Shown piece after piece: positions 35,076-47,444 of a DNA stretch of 64,000 nt. The position numbers and the translations under genes were made by a program. The notes below the pieces were generated by a model. It was given only the letters and a program-made list of their open reading frames with translations, ran no database searches and was not told where the DNA came from. Source of the stretch: Patiria pectinifera (taxonomy: Eukaryota > Echinodermata > Asteroidea > Valvatida > Asterinidae); contig CM057136.1 of assembly GCA_029964075.1 (NCBI GenBank), positions 6,386,001-6,450,000 on the forward strand. Direction: 5' to 3'. Every line of letters starts with the position of its first letter. Within the stretch, counting starts at the first letter, position 1.

Positions 35076-35905
35076 TAATATTATAATTGAAGAAGAAACA
35101 TTATCAGTTTTAATTATTTGATTTTTGAATGTTGCACTCTCTTTTGCACACTCTGTATTTGCAAAATGAAGAGTTACCGGACCTGCTTTGAACTGTCGTT
35201 TTATCAGGGTGATTCTAGTCAAATGCTGTTTTGCTGGAAGCCAGGAAATGAACTTAATCACCCAAATTTTCATTATGAAAGTTTGATCTGTAAAACATAT
35301 TTATGAAGAAACCCTCGTTCAAAACGTCCAACAGAACAAACACGAATCGCTGACGTCAGCTTTTTGCCAAGGATTAAAGGGGTGCGACGTTGGGAATGGT
35401 AATATTCGTCTTCGCGTTTAAGTCATAACGACGTCGTAGCTTTAGAGGTGAATAAGAAGGAACAATATTAAGGCTCATATCATTTTACTTCATGAGCCCC
35501 GAATTTCAGATCGAAAAACAGTGACACAGTGAACGAAGGAGGGAAGGGGGGGGGGGCCTTTGGGGAACAAGCCCCGTGACCAAATCATCAAAAAGGGAGA
35601 AATGGAAAAAAACATGTGGTATTATACTCAGTAATGTAATAGTCAAAACTGCCCGGAGGGACCGAAAATGCGGCTCATGCACCGGTCACAACACTTTAAC
35701 GTTGCTTCCTAAACAGCAATATTCTTTCTGAAATAATGTCCTTTCCCTTCCCCCGGCCTCTCCGAAGTTCACATTTCACAGCGAGAAAATTTCGAAACAA
35801 TCTCGGTTACCAGCCATGCAAAGTATCTGGTCATAGTGGTTAAGACTGGTCACAGTAGCAGTATGTAAAACAACCTTTGAATTGCAATCTGGCTTATCTT
35901 TTCCC
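35076..35905. other. No gene recognised
   Basis: A poly-G run lies near 35548-35556. Otherwise unremarkable. Confidence 0.4.
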
Positions 35906-36583
35906 GCATACAGCGTGTCTCTATAAACATTGTGCATGAAGAAGTCGCTGATTTGCTCAAAAGGTGGTCATACTAGCTCATCACATTTTATGTTATTTTA
36001 AAGCCTATTGTCTTGTTTATAATTGGTGAACATATCAAGAAAATCCATCAATGCAAAACAGTGATATCGTTTATTTTGTAAGGCTATATTATTTTCCTCC
36101 TGCACAATTAGAATCCTGTAGTTAAGCATGTTAACAAAGAACGTCAAAAGGGTCTTTACAATGTTGACGCTTGAGTAATTTGCAATTAGAGCAGTTACCA
36201 AGTGCCTTTGAATAATCTTCTTCGATGAACAATCAAATAAACACCCTCTAGCTATGCAGTTTCTTCTTTTATTTATTTGTCAATGAAATATTTTTAAATC
36301 AAGGCCATGCAAAATTCCAAGCACTGCGTAACACATACCAATACCCCAATAATTGGTATACACAAGCAAATACTAAGTGTGGAAATTACACTGTGCAGGT
36401 CGAAAAATACATAGCCTTACAAAATCAAAGACATCTCTAGTTTGCATTGGTGGATTTTCTTGATTTTTCACCAAATATAAACAAGAACATACACTTGAAA
36501 ATGTTATAAAAAGCTAGTCAGACCAACTTTTAAGAAAATCAGCGATTTCTGCATGCACAATGTTTATTGGGACACCCTGTTTA
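35906..36583. mobile_element. Mariner-like non-autonomous element with long inverted ends
   Basis: The left end (ATACAGCGTGTCTCTATAAA) and the reverse complement of the right end (AACAGGGTGTCCCAATAAAC) pair imperfectly. The arms continue through ACATTGTGCATG and TCGCTGATTT for about 65 bases. ACAGGGTGTCCC is a typical Tc1/mariner terminus. No transposase frame; the boundaries are approximate. Confidence 0.65.
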
Positions 36584-37621
36584 TCCACAGCGTCGAATAA
36601 AATCTGGACTTGTAGAAGTTCAATTTCTTTCATCGTATAGGGATTTCTGTCTGTGCCCTTTTATTCGTGGATATGCGCTGTGCCCGATGCGGTGCAGGAG
36701 TTCTTGTTCATGCAATACGCGCCAGCTCTTATTGGAGAAAGATTCAGTGCAACACAGCGTATTCCTCAAGAGGTAGAAGAGGATATAAAACCAAAATAGA
36801 GGAAATTAATGAAATGAACCCGTTTACAGTACGTTACGGGCTGATCTTAAGATATTACTTTCAGCATTAACGAATTGTCAGACTTTTGTTATATAGATTT
36901 TCAAGGAAAACCTTATACGTTACCGGTTATTTGTTATGCGATACGTACGCTCCTTTTCAGTGGCTCTGCTCGGCTGAATATCAAACTTGATAAACATTAA
37001 ACTTAACATTATTTCTTACAGGCTCAAGTTTCTGTCTTACACCTCTATGACGTTTGGATCAAGAGGTGGACGCTCTTAATCGGTTGCCAATGGTAACTGC
37101 TCTATAGACCATGTGCCATGTTACGTCATGCCGACTGGCAACCGCCGGGCAAAGCAATAATTCAAAGGACCCATGCAATGTATTTGTATAATGGAATCTT
37201 TGAAAATAGACCTTCGTGTGCCATTGAACCTTATTTTCAATTTTCGTTTCGCCATTTTCAAGGGTATTTTGGTACTTTTTTTGTTTTTACGCTGATGCGA
37301 ATTTCCATATTCATGAGCAAACGTGTGATGTCATTCCAATTAGAAACCTCAATGTTCCTGCTATTCTAGCATCAAAAGTTGCCATAATTTTGCATATTTT
37401 GCTGTTGTCAATTTCCTTTTCTTTGGTGATTCCTTGCTGTGTCAGTACATGGCATGTCTATGAGCAAGTTTTTCTCACAAATGTTTTCAATGTACAGATG
37501 TTTGGCTTCACAAATTAAACAGAAAACCTCTAATCTGAACAGTGTCATCACAGCAACAGCGCCCTCATTTGTCAGGAAAAAGGTGTAATTTTTTTATGTT
37601 TAAAGATGTGCGCTTTTCCAT
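36584..37621. other. No gene recognised; old dispersed repeat
   Basis: Bases 37250-37370 are related to 3335-3520. Two overlapping frames at 36567-36870 resemble nothing known. Confidence 0.4.
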
Positions 37622-38406
37622 ACAATTGACCTATCACCATTTGCGAGTTTGCCACGCCCCTAAGACAACCCTATTGAAGTTTTGTACGCTAAGTTTTGTT
37701 TGCCTCAGATGATGCGCGTTCCGCGTCCACTTGTATATCATGTAATTGGACAACATTTCACAAGCTGCGTTGACGCGATTCTAACGCGATTCTACCGCGA
37801 TAGGTCAATTAACCAAAAATGAATGTCAAATAGTTTCACACAATTAAGAGAAGTAGAAATTGCGCTTAATGTGTTCATAAGAAAATTTTATTTCATGGAC
37901 CCTTTAAGCATCTTTTGCATGTCATTTGGTCCACGTTAAACAATATTATATCAATATGCCAATAAACTATTTATATTTCAAGAGATATACAAGAAGTGCA
38001 GCAGAGAACCGTTTGCTAAAAGATGGCATCACGTGACCACAGCATACAATTTAAAAACAAATTTGACATAATCCCAGCGGAGGAATTGCGCCCTCAATCG
38101 GTATGAATGAGAATGTTTGTCGTTTAGCTCAAGGTACGCACAAAAGTGAGCCAATATTAACTATCCTGCAGCATATGAAAGTCACTCCTCTTATGGGCTC
38201 CGTGTGCTAACGAGGGAAGGCACTTTTTGACCAATTTTCCAGGAGGGGACACCGCGTGTTCGTACTGGTTCGCGCACGTATAGCGCCATGTGCGCACCGC
38301 TTATTTACTCTGAATGTGCACAGAGCTATAGCGTCTTCGTGTGAGAGTCAGACGTTGTCGGCAATTAACCTACCACGGTAGAATCGCGTCAAAGCAGCTT
38401 GTGAAA

Positions 38407-38585
38407 TATTATACAAATAACGAATGTTTTTGAGTGCAATGGTAAGAATAATTTCATGAGGTGACAGATGAAATATTCCATCCACGAGGCAAAACTGAAT
38501 GGAATGAAACATTTCATCTGTCACCGAATGAAATTATTCTTTCCATTGCACGAACGTGAAACATTCATTATTTGTTTTATATAAC
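38407..38585. repeat. Hairpin within the palindrome cluster
   Basis: Arms of about 80 bases (TACAAATAACGAATG...GTGACAGATGAAAT and ATTTCATCTGTCAC...CATTCATTATTTG) with a GAGGC-containing loop. Its ends and loop resemble those of 39078-39254. Confidence 0.75.
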
Positions 38586-38774
38586 ACCTGAATAAATCCT
38601 TGTCATCTGATTAGTTGACTTTTAATAGCCAATTTATTCAGGTTAAAAAACTGTTTAAAAGTTCGACAATTTTTTCATATTTATATTAATACAAACTGTT
38701 CAACAGATTGAGAACAATCATATTCAATTTATCTTGATCTAAAACAGCGCCACCACGAGCAGTAGTGACACCAT

Positions 38775-38816
38775 GCAATGGAAGTTCTATTCACCGTGCA
38801 ATAGAACTTCCATTGC
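38775..38816. repeat. Short perfect hairpin
   Basis: Perfect 17-base arms (GCAATGGAAGTTCTATT and its complement) around an 8-base loop. Confidence 0.8.
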
Positions 38817-39077
38817 ACTGTGCGCTGCGCGCCACGCGTGCGCCGTACGTTGGTACGAATAATTCAATGACATGTGATCAACGATCCACCAATCAGACGA
38901 CGGGGATTTATTCAGGTGTTTTATAATGTCCAATAACCCAAATGAACACGGAACGCGCAAAATCTGAGACAAACAAAACGGAACGTACAAACTTCCATAG
39001 AGTACCGAAGTGCGCCTCGTATTCTGTTCAACGCGCGCGCACTGCTTGTGTGAAGACATAAGCGAGTGAAGCAAAGT

Positions 39078-39254
39078 GATATACAAATATTGAGTGGGTC
39101 AGGGTGGAATGGGAGGAATATTATCGCAAGGTAAAATCTGGACTTTTCCATTTCACGAGGCGAAGCCGAGTGAACTGGAAAAGTCAAGATTTTACTGAGC
39201 GATAATATTCCTCCCATTTTACAATCTAAAGCCACTCAATATTTGTTTTATATA
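39078..39254. repeat. Hairpin within the palindrome cluster, second of its type
   Basis: Arms of about 75 bases (ATACAAATATTGAGTGG...GGAGGAATATTATCGC and the complement) with an ACGAGGCGAAGCCGAGT loop. Same architecture as 38407-38585. Confidence 0.75.
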
Positions 39255-40002
39255 ACTGACATATAGTCCTTGTCATTTGATATATTTGAACTTTTATTTC
39301 AACACAAAACTGGAGGAAAATGTATTTCTCTTTTCGAAACCACCCTTTCACGAAAATGTTTGAACCCAACGCTGTAGCGCTGGCTCTTTGGAACAATATA
39401 CGCGCTACCCGCAACGCTGAACGCCCACACCAGCATGCATTTGCACACAAATACCGCGTCATGATCCTAATTGTTCAATAGTATTTCCCATTCCCCATGG
39501 GCGGATAGTGCTTTTTGAGCCGCGGCGTGAATGAGAGCAATAACGAATGTCACGTCATTCGTGTTCCACCAATCAAATGACAAGGATCTGTATGTCGGTT
39601 ATATAAACCAGAATAATGACGGCTGACGTCACTCTTCGGTACTCTATCCGGCTCGTTAGTGTGACGTCACTTCAATTTATACCACGCCCACTCTCCGTTG
39701 AGTAGCATTGAACCATTGATCTATTATGATAGGAACCATTGGAACTGGAAGTTAACGCAACCCACGAGTTTATCCAATGGGTGGAAGTAATCAGTGGTGC
39801 GCGCGCGTGCATATGACGTTTTTACTAACAAACCGCTATTTTTTATCTAAGGGGCGTGGCTAACTCGCAAACGGCAATTGGTCAATTCGTTTGAATGGTT
39901 CTCTTATTCTGGTTCCTTAACCCCATTGTGTTTGGACTTCAAAAATGGGGTCCGGTAACTAACGGGGAATCTGGCGTACATTGGCCGCAATTCCGGGTAA
40001 TG

Positions 40003-40246
40003 TACAGGGTGAGTAAACAAAAACGCATCCCAAATGGCAGGACCAATTCTTGAATGAAGTTTTGCTTGTAGCACTTTCAAAATCTAGGATAACAAAGCCC
40101 AATCAATGAGCTTTCTTTTAGTTAAGAATCATTTAAATTTCTCATGTACTTTTTGAAGTTACGACATTTTGAACACAAAAACCGTTTTAAAGTTCCTTGC
40201 ACGGAACACAAAAAGGTACGTGTTCTGTCAGCAAAACGAAAACAAT
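40003..40246. mobile_element. Mariner-like MITE, longer copy lacking its right end
   Basis: It starts TACAGGGTGAGTAAA and shares interior blocks with 22325-22475. It has about 90 extra internal bases. The right terminal repeat is lost after AACAATTCAC. Confidence 0.7.
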
Positions 40247-43200
40247 TCACATGCATCCCCATTTACATGAATTCTTTAAATATCCCTTGCGCCTTTATGC
40301 GCCTTCGATGAAATGGAGTATACTTTGCTAACGGAACTGTTAGATAAATAGCCGGTCTAGGTTTTTTTATCAATTGTCTCTGTGGGTTATGTCTTTATTT
40401 ACAACTAGGCCTATAAGTGGCAGAATGTTTGATGCTTCAAGGCAAGCACATTTTTTTAATGGAATCCGGATGGGCTACATATACTTATTAGCCCCGAAGG
40501 ATATGTTGATCCCGTGTAAATGACGAAATAAACATGAAAGCATAAATGTTTTATTGAAGCGGTTATGTCTTTCCACTTACCTCCTCTAAGTGGAATTAAA
40601 TGAAAATTGACTGGTTCATTGCCGGAAGAGCAACTCAAAAGCCGCATGGCGTGCGTAAAAACACATTAGAAATCGTCAAGTATTTCTACAGCGGAGCTAC
40701 AGCGAAGAATGTTCATATTGGCGAGCTGTAACAAGAAGATAGATTATACATTTCAGCTGCTAGTCTACAAGTCTAGCTTGCCTGCTTGAGTTCTCGCTAA
40801 TGATGCACGCCCAAAGATCAACCCCGACGTAGTCTCGGTGTCTATGTTGGTTAATAGGCCAACTCATCAGTTTGTCATTCATATCCGTCTTGTAATTTGC
40901 CAGTTATTACCAAACTGGGGATGTAGTAATTTCCGTCAACGACTGTCTTTTCACCAATCTCCGACCTTTTACACTCCCTGTCCATGTCGCGTCCGGGCGA
41001 CCCCTCCTCAAGCCCTGATGACTGACCAGCTAATAATCTCCATATAGGCCATATATTCTGCCAGCAAGTCGGAGCCAAGTCGTGGGCCTGTGTACGGGCA
41101 GAGTATTATGTCGACACCAGAGTCCCGCCTGAATGACCGCAGCATAGCTTTTTGCGCTTGAATTGCGAGGCCAGGCGATCGTGTGAAAAGGTCATCACAC
41201 GCTGTTCAGATAACTGGATCATGGCTTAAATGGGTCAGAATAAACTGGGCGAAGAAATTCTACTTATTCTTTTCGTATCTGGGACTTAAAGGGATACAAA
41301 GTCTAGGAATAACAGTTGTGTACATCAGTCTGTTTCTACGATGGGTGTGTGTGTGTGTCGAGAGACATCCTCATCATGTGTTACACTAACAGCAAATTAT
41401 AAACAAATCAAACAAAAAATACGGAAATTCGAAAGAAACACTTTTTTTGTTGCCTTGGAATACTTATTTCCAACAGTAAATACGACTATTCAGGTTGATA
41501 GCGCTCAGACCGGACACCTGATAACTGTAGACAGAAAGACAAGCTCATAAGCAGATTACCTTGTTAAAAATTACATGCTGCAAACTGATCCATTGACATG
41601 TTACCGTATAGCACGCGTAGATGATAAAACTCCCGGATTCCCGATAAGGAACCATACCAGCTCAAGCCGGGTTAAAGTCGTTTTTATGGAGGTTGCTTCC
41701 TCGTCAAACTTCCAAATAAAAAATCCTTACTTTTTTATCATTTAATGAACTTGACAGTTAAAAAGCACACAAGGGTCAAATACTGACTCTCTATGATTCT
41801 TGAGAATATAGAGTCACCACGAAAAACACATGCCAATCGCTGCGCACCGAGTCGCATCTTGTTGAACTTAAACGCTCGACTACACACTAATGTCCAGAAT
41901 ATAGACTATGGAACAATTTTTGGGGCAACAAGCGTGAGGATTCTATTATGTACTTGTAAAAATATTAAAAATGCTCTTTTATAGCTTAATCCAGGTTGAT
42001 TGAGTTAGAAGATGACCATCGGAAAACGAAACTAAGAAATTGCTTTGAAAGGTTTTGTCGTGCATTTGTTTATCTAATCTGTTTAACATGTTTATAAGTT
42101 GACTCCAATGCGATGTATGGGAAGCAATGAAACAGTCAATTTCGTTTATATAGCAATAAATGTCCTATACAACTCCTGTGTATATCAGATGATGTCAGAC
42201 TGAATGATGTTTATACGTTTTGTTGAGAACTTAAAAAAAAAAAAGGTACCTGATGAATGATGGAATGAGGCAAAAATTATAATCAGTAATGCGCCTACCA
42301 AATCCCCCACCCCGCTGCCCCAGGTCTGATGTCAGGATTTGGTCACGCTTTTCATGCCCCAGGGTATGTATTTTAGTCACTTAAAAACATTGTTACCATT
42401 GGCGTACTACATGGAAAGGCAATCACTATAGTACGGCCCACGTATGTATCTCGGAGATTGACACTTAAGTTTTTCCCAGGGCAATTGGGGATTTTGTCAT
42501 TTCAAAAGTGACAATCCCCACGTCTTGGGTGGGACAGCCCGTGGGGAGGGGTGGGGGAAACAATTGATGAAGGCATAATATATAATCGTTCTTATACTAG
42601 GTTTGGTCCAGAGTGCTACTCTACAACCGTAAACCTTCAATTTGTCGACCCTATTACATTATTATATGCTTTCACTTGTTTTGCTTTTCCTTTGCTTAGT
42701 CATACCTTATTTTCTTGCATTGATTGGATAACGTCAGACGACAGCTGAAGGCTATAGGCCGCTAGCCCGGATTGGCTGGGTCATATGCATTTTTCCTACA
42801 ATGAAACTTAATGCTGAGTGTTAAGGATGTACGTGACTATTTCACGTTATGGGCGTTGGACCATTGAATATTATGGATAGATTCTCGCCTCGACGCCTCG
42901 CAAGACTCTGCAGTGTCCTGGTTTCTCCAGGATTCTCACCTTAGGAATAATATGACACCTGATGGGTAAGGGTGCAATATAAGGGCAATCCTGGACCATA
43001 TTTCAAAACTTCACCGAGCTCTTGCATTTTGATCTGTGCTTGTCGCCTTGTCCCTTCGTGAAAGGCAAAGCTAAGTTAACCTGGCAAGTGCAAAATCCTG
43101 CATCCCAAGAAAACCTTAAAGATCCGCCGGCGGATCCCCCCCTTTCGAATCTTTAGTATAACAACGCGCCCCTTTCCCGCAGCATTTTCATGAGTTATTG

Positions 43201-43324
43201 GGGGGGGGGGGGGGGCGGCCCAAAAAAAAATTGGAAAAAAATAATAATGAAATAGCAGTTGCGAATGTTAGAAGCTGACGTCATATGCGAACGTTCCCCC
43301 CCCCCCCAAATCGCTATGGCCGGC
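40247..43324. other. No gene recognised
   Basis: A hairpin GGGGATTTTGTCA...TGACAATCCCC lies near 42488-42520, and long G/C homopolymers near 43200-43215 and 43293-43306. No host gene was recognised. Confidence 0.4.
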
Positions 43325-43693
43325 CAGGCGCAGATCCAGAGGCGGCTGTGTTTCGTGTCAAAACCTCCCCCTCCCTTGTTGAAAACTGTTTACAATGTTA
43401 TTGATAATAACAACGTAGATGTCCACCAGAGGCGTGAGAAGAGGCTCTTCGTGCGAAGGGGGCATTTGTACGCTATTAAGTAATAACGCATGCATGATTG
43501 TAGGATTTGATCAGCGCTCCCCATTGAAAATACAGTACGAGCCCTCCCCCCTCCCCAACTATTGATTTTTGGAAGCCTAAGTGTTCGGAGAAAAAAAAAC
43601 GGTTTACATTTCAGCACGCCTCCCTTCAAACATTTCTGGTTCCACCCCAGCTAGCCCCCCCCCCCTAAAATATAGGCTCTAAAACCGCGCCTG
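43325..43693. mobile_element. Possible G/C-rich MITE
   Basis: The ends CAGGCGCAGATCCAGAGG and TATAGGCTCTAAAACC...GCGCCTG are loosely inverted. No duplication was found. The C-homopolymers inside resemble those of the other G-rich MITEs here. Confidence 0.35.
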
Positions 43694-43874
43694 GTTCTTG
43701 TGCTGAGATTTTTGCGAAAGAAAAAGTCGACATTTCCCAGGTATCAGAAAAAATAAAACTCAGGCATTTATACTACCAAAAAAAAAATCTGATACACTTT
43801 CACAATTTAATATTTAATTCTCAAATCTCATTAAAAAGAAAGAAACGTACCTCATTTTCTGATTCTGACTATAA

Positions 43875-44245
43875 GGCCAAAAAAAAAAATAAGTCGGTCT
43901 CTGGTCAGCGCGCGCGTCGATTTTAAGCATGCGCGTCGATTTTTTTTTCCAAAATGTTCCGCGGTAGCTCCAACAGCGCCCTCTATTTCCGCACCTCCTC
44001 AATTTTTTTTACCAAAGAGCACCAAGGAATGGGAAATTGCACCAAGGCAAATGATCGAAAGCACCAAGGCAAATTATGGAGGCCACCAATGTACATGAGG
44101 ACACCAAAAAAGCAAAATAGTACCCACCTTGTCTGTACAATCCAAGCTGAAGAAAAAAAAAAAAGGAAAAAAAAAAAAGCCGCGTGGCCGCGTCAATTCC
44201 GGAACTTTGGTCTGACCAGAGACCGAATTATATATTTTTTTGGCC
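43875..44245. mobile_element. Harbinger-like MITE with TAA duplication
   Basis: The ends GGCCAAAAAAAAAAATAAG and ATATTTTTTTGGCC, with inner TCGGTCTCTGGTCAG arms, are inverted. TAA flanks both sides (43872-43874 and 44246-44248), as in PIF/Harbinger insertions. 371 bp, no transposase. A single-ended relative is at 53578-53660. Confidence 0.78.
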
Positions 44246-44248
44246 TAA

Positions 44249-46792
44249 CTGGTCTTCTTAAGTCGTCAGGGGCAATTGTCTTGAAAAAAACATGGCAGCA
44301 AACATATCTTGCGTGTAGAGAATTTATGTTTATTATGTCGGAAAACATCGAGCTCTGTTGTGATTCTGTGAGTACTCACTCGACTTGATTAAGTTATAAA
44401 CGACACAACTCGCATGCTAATTGGCTATTATTCACCCGAGTAAATAACAGAACTTTGACGGCCTTAGGAGCTACGTGTTAGGCCATAAAACAAACAAGTA
44501 TTATAATTCGACGTGATAGAAATCGTCTGCACTTCTCTGTCGTGTGTTGAAAGCAAACATATGTTGGAAGGACAAGATGTTAGTAGCCTAAAGGTGGCAA
44601 GACAAAAGATACAACCCAAAGATGACGGGAGGAGGGGATTACTAAGTGACTGAAAACAATTAGCAAGGTCGTAGGAAACAAAATGAGGAACTCACTAAAC
44701 ACCAAAACAGTGCATGCCGTGGGGTTTTCTTTGTACCAAAATACGTAAGAATAGCAAAGCTCAATAAAAAACAAAATAGGCAAAAACAATCCATCAGATG
44801 GATAGATGCTAAAAGGAAATGCAATGAAATGTTTTTTTCTTCTCCAGTTGTTTGTTTGCAAATTGGCCAGGCAAGTCTATCCCAAAGCAAACACACAGCT
44901 TGGCCCAAGGCTATGGAGAGTTCAGATTTCATCACCATCCATTGAAAACGTACTCGTACAGGATATGATGGTATATCATGTGAAATAGCTTTCAATACGT
45001 TCTTCGAAATGCATTAGAAAACACATTGCATCCGTTGAAAAAAATAATACATAATTTCCCTCCTATGTATTACACTAGCTTTTTTTCAACGGAAGATATG
45101 ATTCGTTCTATATTTTCAAAAGTATATTTCGAAATAAACTGTACTTTCCTCATGCAATGACTGAGTAGGTACCGAAATAAAACCGCTGCATTATCATTTC
45201 GATTCTGATCCAAGGTATGATAATTTTGATACCTCAGCTCGATCTCCACAGGAGATCAAGTAATGTCAGTCCACATCACTGACTCCTGTCTGGCTGGAAG
45301 TGAACATCATTTATTCTGCCTTTCCGATGTGGGTGGCTTTTCGTCTCATTAACAGGATTTGTTCAACTAACCAAGGCCTCTAATACTGTTCTTCCGTGTT
45401 TCCGTCAACGACTCGCCTTTTTCTTATCTTATCTCGCGACACTGGGCGCTTGTTTGTCACAACAACAGAGTGACAATGCTGCTAATGCACGGATCCATTA
45501 TCGACAAAACACTGACTGACAGAGGTCGAGAAAACACAAACTCCAACTGAGAACCAATTTCAAATCGCCGTGTATGTGACAATAATGCTTTTAGTACGGG
45601 AATGTTGGTGGTGATGGGGGAGTGTGATTGCGGGCGGTAACTATGACTGGAAGGCCGAATTTGCTGGTGAGGGCGGTTCAAATTACATGGAAGACGTGCA
45701 ATATGATGATCTATTATCAGATGGAATAAAACAAATTGCCTTTGTGACACGAATATTCCTTTACTTGAAGAAGATGTGATCCAGCTCAATTGTAAGACAA
45801 TATCAAGAAGTAGGTCTTGCACCCCTTGTGGGGAAGGGCAGAAACTTACGTCAATCTATATATACATACACCTCAAACAGCCATATCTGTTGCTAAAGGC
45901 AATATCAAAAAAACATCTGTTGAAGGAGAAATAATTTCCAATGCGTATTTAACGGACAAAAATGGGATCTGTACAGTCTCCTCATCGATTACTGTCTCGT
46001 TAACAATTAAAAACAGGTGCACTTACCGTATTCTCTGTAAGAGCATGTTAAAATCAATTCTGGAACGGGGTAGTGCCCTACTTTTGAGGCCTCGATTGTG
46101 AAAGTAAAGACATATTTCGGAACACGGTCCCAAACTTGTTTGAGCACTGACTAGAAACTACGTCTGGAAAATGTCGTTTGCAAAAAATATATAAAAAAAC
46201 AAACAAGGGAGCGATGACCACTATTGCCCTCAGTATGCCAAATCAAATATGTAATGTGATAATTCAATTAAAATATTCCAGTGGAACATTTCTTTTCTTT
46301 CGGCTGAGATGAAGGATTAGAAAAGATGTTTTCTCTGTACATCATTTACTATGAAATAGCGCACATAGTGTAAAAGTTTAATGCCAAATTTTCTGTAAAA
46401 ATGATTCATACTAACCATTTTAATAATTAATCTATACATGTAATCTTTCTGATTATAATGTTCTCCCATGAAGTTTATCACAAGAAATCCGCTCATCTCT
46501 GCTCATGTCGATGACCGGTCAAGAGACGACCGGTCGGCAACATTAAAGGAAGTTTGTTTTTGATAGTTACCGCAAGAACTCAATTATACTGGGTGTAAGT
46601 CTGTCGGTTATTTGACAAACAAAACGTAGTCATGGCTGATTCAATTCAGTAAATGGGCTCAACGATTTACAAAGCGATATTAATATTATGCTTATTTTAT
46701 GCAACACAAATCAAGAGAAATGAAAGGTACCTGGGGAGAAAAACCAAACGATTCTTTGAAGTATTCGGGAAACAACTCTTTTAAAAGCAACT
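44249..46792. other. No gene recognised
   Basis: A weak hairpin (CATCCGTTGAAAAAAA...TTTTTTTCAACGGAAG) lies near 45028-45105. A 121-codon minus-strand frame at 45457-45822 matches nothing known. Confidence 0.4.
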
Positions 46793-46801
46793 GTTAAGTT
46801 T

Positions 46802-46974
46802 AATAAATTATAAAGTTTGCGGGTAGAACCATGTGACAGATATCTCTTCTTGGAAGAAGTAAGGTTCTGAAAAGAACCGGTTGGTTGCTGGGAGAAGGAT
46901 GGTACTTTTGAGAACCACACTTCTTCATAGAAGAGATATCTTTCCACATGGTGTCACCCGCAAACTTTCCATTT
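46802..46974. mobile_element. Palindromic element carrying a histone-type 3' stem-loop
   Basis: The two arms diverge from a centre near 46889 and are complementary through AAAGTTTGCGGGT, ACCATGTG, AGATATCTCTTCTT and GAAGAAGT. The inner part of the left arm, read on the minus strand, is GGTTCTTTTCAGAACC (46863-46878), an exact match to the histone mRNA stem-loop form GGYYYTTHTHARRRCC. The right arm has a degenerate version (GGTACTTTTGAGAACC, 46901-46916). A purine tract AAGAAGAGATAT follows each, where a histone downstream element would lie. GTTAAGTTT flanks both sides (46793-46801 and 46975-46983). No histone coding sequence is present. Confidence 0.7.
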
Positions 46975-46983
46975 GTTAAGTTT

Positions 46984-47434
46984 GGTTACGTCTCGATAGT
47001 CCGAAGTCGCATGGGTCCGACGAAACACAATACTGTGTATAGTTCCACTGGTTTGGGTTGACTGACCCTAACCCTAACCCCAACCCTAATCCTAATCCTA
47101 TGGGGCGTCGGACCAATGGGACCTCAGACCAATGGGACTTCGGGTCAATGGGACTTCGGACCAATGGGACTTCGGACCAATGGGACTTCGGACCAATGGG
47201 ACCTCGGACCAATGGGACTTCGGGTCAATGAGACTTCGGACAAATGGGACTTTGGACTAATGGGACTTCGGACCAATGGGACGTTTATACCATTAGAACG
47301 TATAGAGTAATGGGCCGTCGGACCAATGGGACTTCGGACCAATGGGACGTTGGACCAATGGGACGTCGGACCAATAGGACGTCGGACCAATGGGAAGTCG
47401 GACCAATGGGACTTCGGACTATAGAGACGTCCCC
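46984..47434. mobile_element. 16-bp-repeat element (locus C) with telomere-like insert
   Basis: It starts GGTTACGTCTCGATAGTCCG and ends ACTATAGAGACGTCCCC, inverted ends similar to locus A. GTTAAGTTT flanks it (46975-46983 and 47435-47443). A short left array (GATAGTCCGAAG, CATGGGTCCGACG) is followed by an opposed array of about twenty 16-bp units GGACCAATGGGACTTC (47101-47420). The array stays open in several frames on both strands, which is a repeat effect and not evidence of genes. Confidence 0.85.
47066..47100. repeat. Interstitial telomere-like repeats
   Basis: Five or six units of CCCTAA and variants (CCCTAACCCTAACCCCAACC, then CCTAATCCTAATCC), the C-strand form of the metazoan telomere repeat TTAGGG, lie inside the locus C element between its two opposed arrays. 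Confidence 0.8.
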
Positions 47435-47444
47435 GTTAAGTTTG

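Larger units (their letters stand above)
37622..39890. mobile_element. Nested palindrome cluster bounded by 44-bp inverted repeats
   Basis: The outer arms are 37622-37665 and 39846-39890 (ACAATTGACC...TTTGCGAGTTTGCC and their imperfect complement). An inner pair is 37755-37800 with 38377-38408 (TTTCACAAGCTGC...GACGCGATT). Complete hairpins lie inside at 38407-38585, 38775-38816 and 39078-39254. Further inverted pairs join 38575-38610 with 38885-38925, and 39246-39290 with 39560-39610. No coding sequence. It may be one composite foldback element or several inserted into each other. Confidence 0.6.
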
